Below, in pieces: positions 36,705 through 46,169 of a stretch of DNA of 64,000 nt. The DNA is taken from positions 24,381 through 88,380 of the forward strand of contig NZ_KI530758.1 of the NCBI RefSeq assembly GCF_000488255.1, given 5' to 3'. The translations under genes were made by a program, and so were the position numbers. The notes beneath the pieces were generated by a model. The model did not search any database and was not told the origin of the DNA. It was given only the letters and a program-made list of their open reading frames with translations. Position 1 is the stretch's first letter. Every line of letters starts with the position of its first letter. Source of the DNA: Acinetobacter indicus CIP 110367 (GTDB lineage: Bacteria; Pseudomonadota; Gammaproteobacteria; Pseudomonadales; Moraxellaceae).

Positions 36705-37676
36705 TCAAAGTGCAAGGGCGGCATCTGTATAATTACGTTCGGCCTGCATCACCGCCACAATGGCCTCTTCAATGGCGGCATATGGAAAGTTTGTGCTTTC
36801 CGAGGCAGACTTCAAACACATGGCTAATGCCGTCCATGCTTTTTCGCAAGCCCTCATTAACAGGGGCAGTCGATATTGCTGTACACTTGCGTCATAGTGA
36901 ACCGCTTCATCAAGGAATTCAGCGTACATTTTGCGGAAGCCGCCGCCACCTGTGCCACGCTTTTCAATAATTTGGTAGGCAAATCGGGTCGTCCAGTGCC
37001 AATCGCCTGTGGCTCCCCAACGACTCAGTTCGGCCAGCCATGTTTCCAGTGCCGATATGCCACTCACAGCTAATGACTTGGCGTTGTCATGGATGACACC
37101 GGTAATCATCTCGGGGGTAATTTCGCCTTGAAACGCGGTGGGCGTGAACATATTGCCATAGTGAATAAATGGGGGCTGTGTAGAAAAACGTGCGCGGGTC
37201 AGTGCCTCTCGCGTCACCGACAAAACACTCGGACGCTCGGTATCGGTGACAAATACCGCACCTGTCTCTGGATTTCTCGACCAAGCGGCTATGGCGTGAC
37301 CGGGAAAGTGCGTGCTGCTGTTGAAGTAAGGTAAATAAAAAATATCCGTCAGCAACAGGGTGGGGTGACCCGCATCCAAACATTTCTCCAGCGCGGTGGC
37401 TGCCGATTCGGGTGACTCGAAGGTTTGCCACTCAAAGGGTATACCGATACTTTCAAATACGCGCGCTTCAAACCCCAAAGACCGCACATGCACTAAAAAT
37501 GGCACAGGGGCGTCAGCCATTTCCAAATAGGTCACGCCAAGCCCTGAGCCTAATCCAAAGCACATGGCCTCGGAAATATTCAGCCCATTAAACTCGAGCA
37601 AATCACGAATTGCGGAGCTGCCACAATGCCTCCCGATGGCGTGCGTGATACGGGATGGAGTCTTATAGTTGGTCAC
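36705..37676 (-). CDS. BtrH N-terminal/DUF4872-like protein
   Basis: 323 aa. The N-terminus (GRHCGSSAIRDLLEFNGLNI, SEAMCFGLGSGLGVTYLEM) has the Cys and the pattern of the BtrH/C39-peptidase-like domain, and the middle (HFPGHAIAAWSRNPETGAVFVTD in part) carries a His followed by a strand-Asp. Relatives include BtrH, an acyltransferase in butirosin synthesis. The true substrate is unknown. It overlaps tetR by 4 bp (ATGA) and so belongs to the same transcript. Confidence 0.65.
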   Translation of the reverse strand: MTNYKTPSRITHAIGRHCGSSAIRDLLEFNGLNISEAMCFGLGSGLGVTYLEMADAPVPFLVHVRSLGFEARVFESIGIPFEWQTFESPESAATALEKCLDAGHPTLLLTDIFYLPYFNSSTHFPGHAIAAWSRNPETGAVFVTDTERPSVLSVTREALTRARFSTQPPFIHYGNMFTPTAFQGEITPEMITGVIHDNAKSLAVSGISALETWLAELSRWGATGDWHWTTRFAYQIIEKRGTGGGGFRKMYAEFLDEAVHYDASVQQYRLPLLMRACEKAWTALAMCLKSASESTNFPYAAIEEAIVAVMQAERNYTDAALAL

Positions 37677-38311
37677 AGGTTTTTTGCCTCTTCGTGAAAA
37701 TCTGGATTAAGGATGCCTCTTGTCATCATCTGCCATATCGCATCCGCGATCTGTTCAAGATTGTACTTACCATTTTCTTTATACCAAGTGGCAGCCCAGT
37801 TTATTGCTCCTAGCCCAATCAGTCTTAACAGATCTGCATCCACATCGTTTCGGATACAACCATAAGACTGCAGATCATCAAGAATTGTCTGCCAATATCG
37901 CTCGTATCTGTCTCTCTCAGCAATAATCTGCTCACGTGCGACTCCATGTACCGAGCGCCACTCAAACAACAACACATAAACCATATCGTCACCCGACATA
38001 AGGATATCGACATGTGTCTGCAGTGCCGATTGCATTTTTTTGAGTGGATCTTGAATCGCGGAAGTCGCCTCAACAATCCTGTAAATAGTTCTCTCAATAG
38101 CAAGCCGCATCATATCAACCAAAATATCGTCTTTACTACGATAGCGGTAATGCAGACTGCCTGGAAGAATACCACAAGCACTGGCAATTTCTCGCACACT
38201 GGTACGCTCAAAACCCTTTTCTCGAAACAGCTTGGCAGAAGCGGCTAATACTCTCTCGCGGTCAGCAACTTCGACTCGCGTAGATTCACTACTCAACATA
38301 GTTTGACTCAT
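37673..38311 (-). CDS. TetR-family repressor
   Basis: 212 aa. N-terminal helix-turn-helix at about residues 17-60 (ERVLAASAKLFREKGFERTS, VREIASACGILPGSLHYRYR). The C-terminal all-helical ligand domain is like that of regulators of fatty-acid or acyl-CoA genes. A 20-bp palindrome 26 bp upstream of its start is a likely autoregulatory operator. It heads the segment tetR-BtrH-like-thioesterase-thioesterase. Confidence 0.87.
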   Translation of the reverse strand: MSQTMLSSESTRVEVADRERVLAASAKLFREKGFERTSVREIASACGILPGSLHYRYRSKDDILVDMMRLAIERTIYRIVEATSAIQDPLKKMQSALQTHVDILMSGDDMVYVLLFEWRSVHGVAREQIIAERDRYERYWQTILDDLQSYGCIRNDVDADLLRLIGLGAINWAATWYKENGKYNLEQIADAIWQMMTRGILNPDFHEEAKNL

Positions 38312-38336
38312 AACATTATATCAATAAGACAGGTTA

Positions 38337-38356
38337 CTCGACTTGGTCAAGTCGAG
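38337..38356. promoter_or_regulatory. Palindromic operator upstream of tetR
   Basis: Arms CTCGACTT and AAGTCGAG around GGTC. It lies 26 bp before the tetR start. Its TTGGTCAA centre also occurs in one of the palindromes upstream of the hydrolase gene. Confidence 0.65.
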
Positions 38357-38382
38357 TCGAGTCTTTCACGGTCTCTCCTGAT

Positions 38383-39252
38383 CTATACAGCTTTTGCAAT
38401 GGGGACATTAAAAACAATTCGTGACGCTTCCATAGGGTCTTGATGCTTATCATATTCAGCCAGCCAAGAATTAACCTTTTCTGGGATTTCGGTGTCGCTA
38501 GGATGGAAACCTGGCTTAAACCAGTCCAGATAGCGTGGAATAAGTCTGGTAATCAGGCCACGTGGTCCATAGAGGCGATAAAATCCCTTAGCAAGCACCA
38601 ATGGCTGACCTTGTAGTTTGTCAATTTTCAACATATGCCAAAGAACTGAGCCAACCACCGCATGTACCAGTAGCGTTCCGATAATCAAAGCAGATGCGCG
38701 GGTGAAATACCCCCCACCTGCCGCTGTTTCGTAAACATCAAAGGCTACTGTTTTGTGTTCGACTTCTTCTACCCCATGCCACATGAACATGGCACGCATT
38801 GCGGGATGAGCATTCTTGAACATCTCACCCTCACCCTCCATAGCACCCTCGCCTAGTACAGCAGTAATATGTTCAAAGGCAGCTGTCATGGCCAACAGAT
38901 ACTTGGCGGGCAGGTGTTTTTGGGAGAGCCGAATAAATAATTTGAATCTTGCGATGACCTTTTCGACATGAATGCCTTGCGACTGCATCACCGCATTATA
39001 CTGGTCATGCACAATGCCATGTTGCGCTTCTTGGCGAAAAAAGTTTTTGATATCTTCTCTCAGTTTAGGATCTGTGACCAGATCCTGATAGTTACGCACC
39101 GACTGAATAAAAAAACGCTCTCCATCGGGGAAGTGAATAGAAAGTGCATCAAAGAAGCGTGTTAACACCGGGTCACCGTCGTTCCAAAAAACTGGAACAT
39201 CACTTAAATCAAACCGCGGCTTACGTGGCTGGATATTGATCATATGAGTCAT
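38383..39252 (-). CDS. Predicted metal-dependent hydrolase (PF10118-like)
   Basis: 289 aa from ATG 39252 (AAGGAAA upstream). Family pattern: FFRQEAQHGIVHDQYN (Glu/His, about residue 95), AFEHITAVLGEG (about 150) and HGVEEVEHKTVAFDVYE (about 190), a set of Glu/His ligands expected for a di-iron ferritin-like site. One hydrophobic helix (ASALIIGTLLVHAVVGSVLW) follows. Often found with lipid or alkane metabolism genes. Palindromic operators lie upstream. Confidence 0.78.
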   Translation of the reverse strand: MTHMINIQPRKPRFDLSDVPVFWNDGDPVLTRFFDALSIHFPDGERFFIQSVRNYQDLVTDPKLREDIKNFFRQEAQHGIVHDQYNAVMQSQGIHVEKVIARFKLFIRLSQKHLPAKYLLAMTAAFEHITAVLGEGAMEGEGEMFKNAHPAMRAMFMWHGVEEVEHKTVAFDVYETAAGGGYFTRASALIIGTLLVHAVVGSVLWHMLKIDKLQGQPLVLAKGFYRLYGPRGLITRLIPRYLDWFKPGFHPSDTEIPEKVNSWLAEYDKHQDPMEASRIVFNVPIAKAV

Positions 39253-39371
39253 GGCGAGAGTTTCCTTGTAAAGGCATCGAATGTCTGTAAACCTGCTATC
39301 ACATTTGACCTTGAGCAATATTTTTCACCTTGGTCAGGCACAGCAAATATCACACAAGAATTCAACGGGTA

Positions 39372-39423
39372 TTGGTCAAATGACCAAATGCATATTTTGA
39401 ATATATATTGGTCGATTGACCAA
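39372..39423. promoter_or_regulatory. Two palindromic operators upstream of the hydrolase gene
   Basis: TTGGTCAAATGACCAA (39372-39387) and TTGGTCGATTGACCAA (39408-39423), 36 bp apart centre to centre. Both share TTGGTC/GACCAA arms, close to the TTGGTCAA core of the palindrome before tetR, so one TetR protein may bind all three. Confidence 0.65.
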
Positions 39424-39638
39424 ATGTCAAGCCTGTCCTCAAAATTTGATAGAATGAGTTAACAACGCAGCAGGTGAGCCAGATCATCTTTGACATCGAA
39501 TATAGCTACCAGACCTTTTGGCAGAGGTGTTTTTTTAATGTTAGTTTTTTTACATTAGAGTGTGTTGACGTTTGAAAATATTGATTGCAAATTGGAGGCA
39601 GACTCAGAGAATTAAAGCTCTCCCCATCCGAGTCCACC

Positions 39639-40139
39639 ATGCCACGCTTTATGCTGAACGACCAACATTGAGCAAAGATTTCTCCTATGCTCAAGCAACA
39701 GGACATTGATCACAAACCAAATTTACGGCTCACCGTAGAAGCCATGCTCTACAGAATGTGGGTGAAATGTCCATGGCTAGACCTACCTCCTGACTGAGTT
39801 TGGTCAGCAGCCTAATCTCTACAAAAGATACAACGACTGGTCAGCAAAAGGTTTTTTCCAAAGCATACTCAGGGTTTTATCTACTGACTCTGATATAGAG
39901 TAGGGGTTATGGATAGCAATTACGTCAAGGCACATCAACATAATGCACGTGCTGCAACTCACGATCAGGAGGCGATTGGCTTAAGTCGAGGTAGCAAGAC
40001 AAGTAAGATCCATCTTGCCGTAGATGGGTATGGATTACCCATCGTGTTTGCGATCACGGGTGGTGAATTACACAAAGCCAAAGCTGCACCTGACTTGCTC
40101 TCACAGGTATCTATCGATGCCATTCTGATTAACATCTGA
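39639..40139 (+). pseudogene. IS5-family transposase remnant
   Basis: Starts MPRFMLNDQH and then meets a stop where a Trp is expected. Further on it reads NLRLTVEAMLYRMWV and, in another frame, MDSNYVKAHQHNARAATHDQ, the first catalytic Asp region of IS5-family transposases. Several stop codons and a missing C-terminus make it dead. Confidence 0.75.
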
Positions 40140-40177
40140 ATCAGCGTAATGCAAATCTAGCCTGATGTAGTTTTAAG

Positions 40178-41392
40178 CTACCCCATCAACGCCTGTACCG
40201 CAATCGACTCATCCGCCAACCGCAGTGGATCGACCGCCGTACCAGCCGTGATCAGCTTTTTGCTTAGCATAAACTCCTGCGGACGATTCACACAATCCGC
40301 CGCAATCAGGCGACCCGCCTGCAAATAAAACGCTGCAAAGCTACGCCTTTGCTGCACATCACCCCGAATCACGATCTGATCATACCCCTGACTGAGTCCC
40401 GCAATCTGCAACTTTAGATCATACTGATCTGACCAAAACCAAGGCAAACTCTTCGAGGTCCGCTGTAAGCCACACAAGGTCGCCGAGGCAATTTTGGCCT
40501 GTTCATTGGCGTTTGGTACCGACTCCAAGCGCATCCGCCGCTGATAAATCGGATTAAACGCATTGGCACAATCCCCGATGGCCACAATCTCTGGCGCACT
40601 GGTACGGCAATACTCATCAATCACAATACCATTGTCCACCTGCAAGCCCGCGTCCAGCGCCAACTCGATATTCGGTACAACCCCGACCCCGATGATCACC
40701 AGATCTGCATCGAACATCGAACCATCGGCACACAGCACCGCTTGCGCCCGCCCCTCACCCGTGATCGCCGTGACCGACACACCGGTATGAATCGTCACAC
40801 CCTGTTCGCGATGAATCCGCGTATAAAAGTCCGACACTTCCGGTGCAGTTACCCGCTGCAAAATCCGCTCGGCGGCTTCCAAGACCACCACCTGCATGCC
40901 CTGCTCGGTCAATGCGGCGGCTGTTTCAAGACCGATATAGCCACCACCGATCACCACTGCTTTGCCGTTGGGTTGTACAAATGGCTGGATAGCCTGTACA
41001 TCGCTGATATTTCTAAGATAATGCACACCTGCCAAATCAGACCCAGCCAGCGACACCGTCCTGACTCGTGCACCGGTACACAGCGCCAACTGGTCATACG
41101 CAAGCGTACTGCCATCTTGTAGTGTCACGCTGCGCGCTGCCCGATCAATCGCAACCACCCGCCCGTGCCGAAATTCGATCTGATTTTTTTGATAAAAAGC
41201 GGCTGGCCGAATCAATAACTCATCGACCAGTTGTGCACCGCATAAAAAGGTCTTGGACAACGGCGGTCGATGATACGGCAAATACGGCTCATCGCCGATC
41301 ACCACAATCTCGCCCTGCCAGCCATCTGGCCGCAGACTTGCCGCCAACTGCGCCGCAGCATGACTTGCGCCAATGATGACGATTGTTTGCAT
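40178..41392 (-). CDS. NADH-ferredoxin reductase of the CYP153 system
   Basis: 404-aa FAD-dependent reductase of the putidaredoxin-reductase type. FAD motif VIIGASHAAAQLAASLRP at the N-terminus, NAD motif KAVVIGGGYIGLETAAAL (about 145) and FAD-binding DADLVIIGVGVVPN and IVAIGDCAN near the end. It passes electrons from NADH to the ferredoxin at 43049-43369, which feeds the P450 at 41479-42972. The three genes are in the same strand, P450-centred, and are noticeably more GC-rich than the plasmid backbone. Confidence 0.9.
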   Translation of the reverse strand: MQTIVIIGASHAAAQLAASLRPDGWQGEIVVIGDEPYLPYHRPPLSKTFLCGAQLVDELLIRPAAFYQKNQIEFRHGRVVAIDRAARSVTLQDGSTLAYDQLALCTGARVRTVSLAGSDLAGVHYLRNISDVQAIQPFVQPNGKAVVIGGGYIGLETAAALTEQGMQVVVLEAAERILQRVTAPEVSDFYTRIHREQGVTIHTGVSVTAITGEGRAQAVLCADGSMFDADLVIIGVGVVPNIELALDAGLQVDNGIVIDEYCRTSAPEIVAIGDCANAFNPIYQRRMRLESVPNANEQAKIASATLCGLQRTSKSLPWFWSDQYDLKLQIAGLSQGYDQIVIRGDVQQRRSFAAFYLQAGRLIAADCVNRPQEFMLSKKLITAGTAVDPLRLADESIAVQALMG

Positions 41393-41478
41393 ATGAATTC
41401 ACTCAGTTCATGGTTGATGCACAGCATCAATTGTTGCCGACGACAGTTGCAAAATGCCTCTGTCGCCTATTTTGATAC

Positions 41479-42972
41479 CTACGCTTTGGCAGTCAGTTTG
41501 ACCATCATCTTGGCATAGCCGCGCACAAAGTTAGATTGCACAATTTCTGGCTCACCCAAAACCTCAATATTTTCAAAACGCTGAAGCAGCTCTTCCCATA
41601 AGATTCGCAACTGCATCTCGGCCAAGCGATTACCCATACAGCGATGCACACCAAAACCAAATGACAGATGATTACGCGCACCTTTACGATCAATGATCAA
41701 TTCATCAGGTCGCTCAATCACTCGCTCATCGCGGTTGCCAGAAACGTACCACATCACCACCTTGTCGCCTTTTTTGATGGTCTGACCGTTAAGCTCTACA
41801 TCTTGCTTGGCAATCCGACGCATATAGGCCAGCGGGGTTTGCCAGCGAATAATTTCGGATACCATGTTCGGGATCAAGCTCGGATTGTTTTTGAGTTTGA
41901 CGAACTCATTTGGAAACAGGTTAAGTGCGTATACCCCACCCGTCATCGAGTTGCGTGTGGTATCGTTGCCGCCGACAATTAGCAAGACCAAATTGCCCAT
42001 AAACTCCATCGGCCGATAAATCAGGTCTTTAGTCGCTTCGTTTGACTGCATCAAGCTGATCAAATCATAGCCCATTTCAGCGCCTGCAGATTTTTGTGCG
42101 GCTTTTCTATGCCATAACTCCGCAAAATGCTTTGCTGCATCGACTGCTGCATCAAAAATCTCATCCAAATTTGTCACTGTCCCACCTGTGGCCTCCGCAG
42201 TGCCAGCCATCAAGTCTGACCATTCAACCAATTTGTGCCGCTTTTCGTATGGGAAATCAAATAATGTTGCCAACATACGGGCTGTCAGCTCAATCGAAAC
42301 ATTCTGCACCCAATCAAACGGCTGATCCGTTGGCAACTGATCCAAAACCTCTTGCACGCGTAGCCGAATCAAACCCTCTAGCTCTTTGAGATTTTTTGGT
42401 GCGACTACATCCTGTACGGCCTGCCGCTGCACATCGTGCTTGGGTGGGTCCATTGCAATAAACATTTCAGCATCTAACCCAGGAGGGGTGTTGCCAATCG
42501 CGATCACAGGTTCAGCTGAAAAAATCTCATGATTTTTATCGACATAGACAATATCATCGTAACGCGTGACCGACCAAAATGCCCCAAACGGACTGTTGGC
42601 TTGATAATGTACCGGTGCTTCATCACGCAGCCGCTTAAAGTAAGACTGCCATTTTTTTTGCTTGTATAAAAATGGGTTGCTAACATCAATCTCAGCAAGT
42701 GCCAGTGTTGCAACTTCTGGAATCGGTTGCTCGATAAATGCAGGAAATTCTTGCACGTTAAACACACGGAATTTGGCTTTTTGCATCCACTGAATGCCGC
42801 GAACCTGCGTGTGCAATGGGACAAAACGGGTCACTTGACCATGCAAAAACTGCTTGCCCGTTTGAAACTGCTCATTAGACTTGACTTTATCCGTAACCGT
42901 GGTTGCTACGTCTGCAGCGGTGCTGGTGACAGTTTGGGTTATTTTCTCAAAAATTTCTGCGACTGAGTTCAT
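41479..42972 (-). CDS. Cytochrome P450, CYP153-type alkane hydroxylase
   Basis: 497 aa from ATG 42972 (AGGAGA 5 bases upstream). Oxygen-binding I-helix GGNDTTR, K-helix EIIRWQTP (ExxR) and the heme loop FGFGVHRCMG with the cysteine ligand are all present. The sequence is of the CYP153A type described from n-alkane-degrading Acinetobacter, which hydroxylates the terminal carbon of medium-chain alkanes. Encoded with its ferredoxin and reductase, divergent from an AraC regulator. Confidence 0.93.
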   Translation of the reverse strand: MNSVAEIFEKITQTVTSTAADVATTVTDKVKSNEQFQTGKQFLHGQVTRFVPLHTQVRGIQWMQKAKFRVFNVQEFPAFIEQPIPEVATLALAEIDVSNPFLYKQKKWQSYFKRLRDEAPVHYQANSPFGAFWSVTRYDDIVYVDKNHEIFSAEPVIAIGNTPPGLDAEMFIAMDPPKHDVQRQAVQDVVAPKNLKELEGLIRLRVQEVLDQLPTDQPFDWVQNVSIELTARMLATLFDFPYEKRHKLVEWSDLMAGTAEATGGTVTNLDEIFDAAVDAAKHFAELWHRKAAQKSAGAEMGYDLISLMQSNEATKDLIYRPMEFMGNLVLLIVGGNDTTRNSMTGGVYALNLFPNEFVKLKNNPSLIPNMVSEIIRWQTPLAYMRRIAKQDVELNGQTIKKGDKVVMWYVSGNRDERVIERPDELIIDRKGARNHLSFGFGVHRCMGNRLAEMQLRILWEELLQRFENIEVLGEPEIVQSNFVRGYAKMMVKLTAKA

Positions 42973-43048
42973 GATGGTCTCCTGACTGAGCATCGTTGAC
43001 GAGGTGTGTTTGTTAAGGCGGTTGATCCGCTGGGTTACAGCTGACGTG

Positions 43049-43369
43049 TTACATCTGAAACTCAGGCAGATGTACCGTCATGCCATCCATTGCATCGGTC
43101 ACTTGGATACAACACGCCAAACGTGAGGTGGCAGCACGCTCTGGGGTCATTTCCAACATCTGCTGCTCATTCGCTTGTGCCGTACCCGCAACATCCGACC
43201 ACTCAGCACTGACAATCACGTGGCAGGTACCACAGGCGCATTCGCCACCGCAATCCCCATCAATTCCGGCAACACCGTTTTCAACCGCCAACTGCATTAG
43301 TGACTTACCCGCTTCGATTGCAACGCTGGTTTGTGCACCATCGTGGGCAATAAATGTAATTTGGCTCAT
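43049..43369 (-). CDS. [2Fe-2S] ferredoxin (adrenodoxin/putidaredoxin type)
   Basis: 106 aa from ATG 43369 (GGAG about 8 bases upstream). The cluster cysteines appear as C-x5-C-x2-C in GDCGGECACGTCHV and a fourth in SRLACCIQV. It carries electrons from the reductase to the CYP153 protein. It is the first gene of the P450 operon on the minus strand. Confidence 0.9.
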   Translation of the reverse strand: MSQITFIAHDGAQTSVAIEAGKSLMQLAVENGVAGIDGDCGGECACGTCHVIVSAEWSDVAGTAQANEQQMLEMTPERAATSRLACCIQVTDAMDGMTVHLPEFQM

Positions 43370-43508
43370 GGCTACGACTCCGATTTGGCTTAATTTCACT
43401 GTTCAAGCTCAAGATTACGCACTCTCTGCGGTTCTGTAGAGGTTATTATTTGACAAATAGAGGTCATAAAAAGACAATATTACCTCGTCAGCCAATAAAG
43501 CATATTCC

Positions 43509-44570
43509 ATGTATCAGACTCACTCAGGCAAAGAACCCGCGATCATTCCGTGTAGCTATACCCGTTTGATCGGTCGAGAACTGGACTTACAAGCGCGCGA
43601 TCTGCCGAAATTATTAAAATTCACTGCGCTGACCACTGAGCAACTGATGCGTGATGACACCATGATCACGGCCAGCCAACAAGCTCAGATCCTGCAAAAC
43701 AGCATAGATCTATCAACATCTGAACAGTTCGGTTTGCGCTTGGGTCAGCGCCTAACTCCCTCAACGCATGGTGCGATGGGCTTTTTAATTAATAGCAGCC
43801 CGAACTTATTGGCCGTGTTACAAGCGTTTCAAACTTTTTTGCCGACCCGTATGAGTTTGATTAGGCTCGAAACACACACCAATGCTGAGTGGACGACCTG
43901 CTTGATTTTCTTTGAGCAGACCTTGAGTCATGCAGTACATCGGCTACTGTCCGAAACTGTTGCGGTGATTTTTTCGGAATGTGCCGAATTTATTGTTGGA
44001 CGACCGCTGACCGAGGCGGTGATTCAGTTTAGCCATCCCGCCCCCGATCATCATGCCTGTTACGCGGATTATCTTGCCGGTACCTATCAGTTTGATCAGC
44101 CACAACTGTCGATCCGAGTGCCGACCGAGTTGTGCTTGATTGCCAATGCATCCGCGCAGCACGATAGCTATCTGCTGGCGATGCAACAATGCGAAATGAT
44201 CCTCAACCGGCTCAAGACCCAACAACACAGCACCACCTACCAAGTGGAAAAAGCCATGCTGTCCTATCCGCTCGGGCAACTGAGTGAAGAGGATCTGGCT
44301 GCAGCCTTGTTTATGAATAAGCGTACGCTGGCCAGACGTCTGGTCAAAGAGAACACGAGTTACCGGCTGATTCGAGATCGGATTTTATCTGAGAAAGCCA
44401 GTAGTTATTTACATGACCCTCAAATATCGGTCGAGGCAATTGCCAGCTTACTGAATTACCACGACTCTGCTAATTTTCGGCGCGCGTTTAAACGCTGGTT
44501 TGGTGTATCACCAAGTGCTTATCGGCGAAAAATCACCCATCGGCAAGAAGAAAATGACCTGAGAGAATGA
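43509..44570 (+). CDS. AraC-family regulator of the CYP153 operon
   Basis: 353 aa. The N-terminal half is an Arabinose_bd-like sensor domain (GLRLGQRLTPSTHGAMGFLI). The C-terminal 100 residues contain the double helix-turn-helix (LSEEDLAAALFMNKRTLARR, VEAIASLLNYHDSANFRRAFKRW in part, then GVSPSAYRRK). It is transcribed divergently from the ferredoxin gene, 139 bp away, so it is likely an alkane-responsive activator of the operon. Confidence 0.88.
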   Translation: MYQTHSGKEPAIIPCSYTRLIGRELDLQARDLPKLLKFTALTTEQLMRDDTMITASQQAQILQNSIDLSTSEQFGLRLGQRLTPSTHGAMGFLINSSPNLLAVLQAFQTFLPTRMSLIRLETHTNAEWTTCLIFFEQTLSHAVHRLLSETVAVIFSECAEFIVGRPLTEAVIQFSHPAPDHHACYADYLAGTYQFDQPQLSIRVPTELCLIANASAQHDSYLLAMQQCEMILNRLKTQQHSTTYQVEKAMLSYPLGQLSEEDLAAALFMNKRTLARRLVKENTSYRLIRDRILSEKASSYLHDPQISVEAIASLLNYHDSANFRRAFKRWFGVSPSAYRRKITHRQEENDLRE

Positions 44571-44732
44571 GGTTGTTCGTATGATTGTTAATACGTTGAA
44601 ACATCAATACGCCCTAGAAAAATACCTTAAAACGCTATGTCAGAGATGGCAATCATATGGCAGCCCTCCACTTCCAATCCGATAACCTCAACTCAACCCA
44701 ACGCTTGCAACCCGCTGTGAACTCTGTAGAGG

Positions 44733-45552
44733 GGCACTGTTGCAAATAGGCTGACATGATAAGCTAAATATCTTATTTATTTCGAGATACAGCAGATGAA
44801 TCCCTTCCATGGTCGGCACTTTCAAGGTGAAATCATTCTTTGGGCTGTTCGTTGGTATTGTAAATATGGCATCAGCTATCGTGAACTTCAAGAAATGCTC
44901 GCTGAACGGGGTGTGAATGTTGACCACACCACAATTTATCGTTGGGTTCAGCGTTATGCTCCAGAAATGGAAAAACGCTTACGCTGGTATTGGCGTAATC
45001 CTACAGATTTACATTCATGGCATATGGATGAGACTTATATCAAAGTGAAGGGGCGATGGACTTACCTGTATCGTGCAGTTGATCAACGTGGTCATACGAT
45101 TGACTTTTACCTTTCCGCTAGACGGAACAGTAAATCAGCCTATTGTTTTTTAGGAAAAATCTTCAATACGGTGAAAAAATGGCAAATTCCACGGGTCATC
45201 AATACAGATAAAGCAGCGACCTATGGCCATGCTTTATCACGGTTAAAGCGAGAAGGAAAATGTCCAGTAGATATTGAGCACAGGCAGATTAAGTATAAAA
45301 ATAATGTCATTGAATGTGATCATGGTAAGTTAAAGCGGATCATCAGGGCCACATTAGGATTCAAATCTATGAAGACGGCTTATGCCACAATTAAAGGTAT
45401 TGAAGTCATGCGTGCACTACGTAAAGGACAAGCATCGTCATTTTATTATGGTCAGCCTCAAGGTGAAGTGTGTCTAATCAACAGGGTTTTCGGTCTCTAA
45501 GCACTTTTAAAAAGGAACTTCATCGACTCAAATCTCTATTTGCAACAGTGCC
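44733..45552 (+). mobile_element. IS6-family element, right copy (820 bp)
   Basis: Same ends and length as the left copy and an identical transposase. Flanks TGTAGAGG and GATTAAAT show no target duplication. Its right end truncates an IS256-family gene. Confidence 0.92.
44796..45500 (+). CDS. IS6-family transposase
   Basis: Identical in protein sequence to the copy at 29945-30649 (234 aa, DDE residues in WHMDETY, NTDKAATYG and NVIECDHG), and in the same orientation. Identity implies recent duplication or continued conversion. Confidence 0.95.
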   Translation: MNPFHGRHFQGEIILWAVRWYCKYGISYRELQEMLAERGVNVDHTTIYRWVQRYAPEMEKRLRWYWRNPTDLHSWHMDETYIKVKGRWTYLYRAVDQRGHTIDFYLSARRNSKSAYCFLGKIFNTVKKWQIPRVINTDKAATYGHALSRLKREGKCPVDIEHRQIKYKNNVIECDHGKLKRIIRATLGFKSMKTAYATIKGIEVMRALRKGQASSFYYGQPQGEVCLINRVFGL

Positions 45553-46169
45553 GATTAAATACCGAAGGCCATAAAGAACCGCTGGGTCTTTACCTGTCAG
45601 AAAGTGAAGGTGATAATTATTGGCTCAGCGTACTCATAGATTTGCAGAACCGTGGCATACAAGACATCCTGATGCCTGCATTGATTGGCTTAAAGGCTTC
45701 CCTGAAGCAATTGCTACGATATTTCCGCAGACAGAAGTACAGTTGCATTATTCACCAAATCCGCAATAGCTTGCCTTATGTGGCCAGTAAGGATCAAAAA
45801 GCTTTTATGATAGATCTGCAGCCTGTTTACCGAGCAGATATCAAGCAGGCAGCTAAAATGGCGCTAGATGAGCTGGAAGCCAAATGGGAAGATAAATACA
45901 AGAAAGTCATTCGTTGATAGCGTGAAAAATGGCATTTACTCAGTGCCTATTTCAAATATCCCAAAGCAGTTAGGGAGCCGATTTATACTACCAATGCGGT
46001 TGAAGCAATACATCGCCAATTCAGAAAACTGACAAAAAACAAAGGGGCTTTTCCGAATGAAAATAGCCTGCTGAAATTGCTGTATATTGGTATTCAACAG
46101 GCTTCTGAAAAATGGACGATGCCCGTAAAAATTGGGGGAAAATCATCTACAGTGATCGATTTACTTTGA
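45553..46169 (+). pseudogene. IS256-family transposase remnant, 5' truncated and frameshifted
   Basis: Begins at the IS6 right end. Reads GLYLSESEGDNYWLSVLIDL and NRGIQDILMPALIGLK, loses frame, returns at IIHQIRNSLPYVASKDQKAF, passes a stop at 45917 and continues as YTTNAVEAIHRQFRKLTKNK and the C-terminal QQASEKWTMPV before a final stop at 46167. The NAVE motif and HQIRNS are IS256-family landmarks. Confidence 0.85.

Larger units (their letters stand above)
29882..45552. mobile_element. IS6-family-bounded compound region (15.7 kb)
   Basis: Two directly oriented IS6-family copies with identical 234-aa transposases bound CDF, Tn3-family, thioesterase-TetR-hydrolase and CYP153 genes. No 8-bp target duplication links the outer flanks (ACATTAGC left, GATTAAAT right) or the inner ones, so the present structure reflects more than one IS6-type event. 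Such regions can move as translocatable units through homology of the two copies. Confidence 0.75.

Noticed and set aside
44571..44732. A small gene between the AraC regulator and the right IS6 copy
   Set aside because: A short frame is present but has no ribosome site or recognisable sequence; it may be the edge of an old transposase.
29882..45552. A classical composite transposon with target duplication
   Set aside because: No 8-bp direct repeat links the outer flanks (ACATTAGC and GATTAAAT), so it is described only as an IS6-bounded region.
45540..45917. A 125-aa protein starting in the IS6 right end
   Set aside because: It starts inside the IS terminal repeat and is only the truncated, frameshifted part of an IS256-family transposase.
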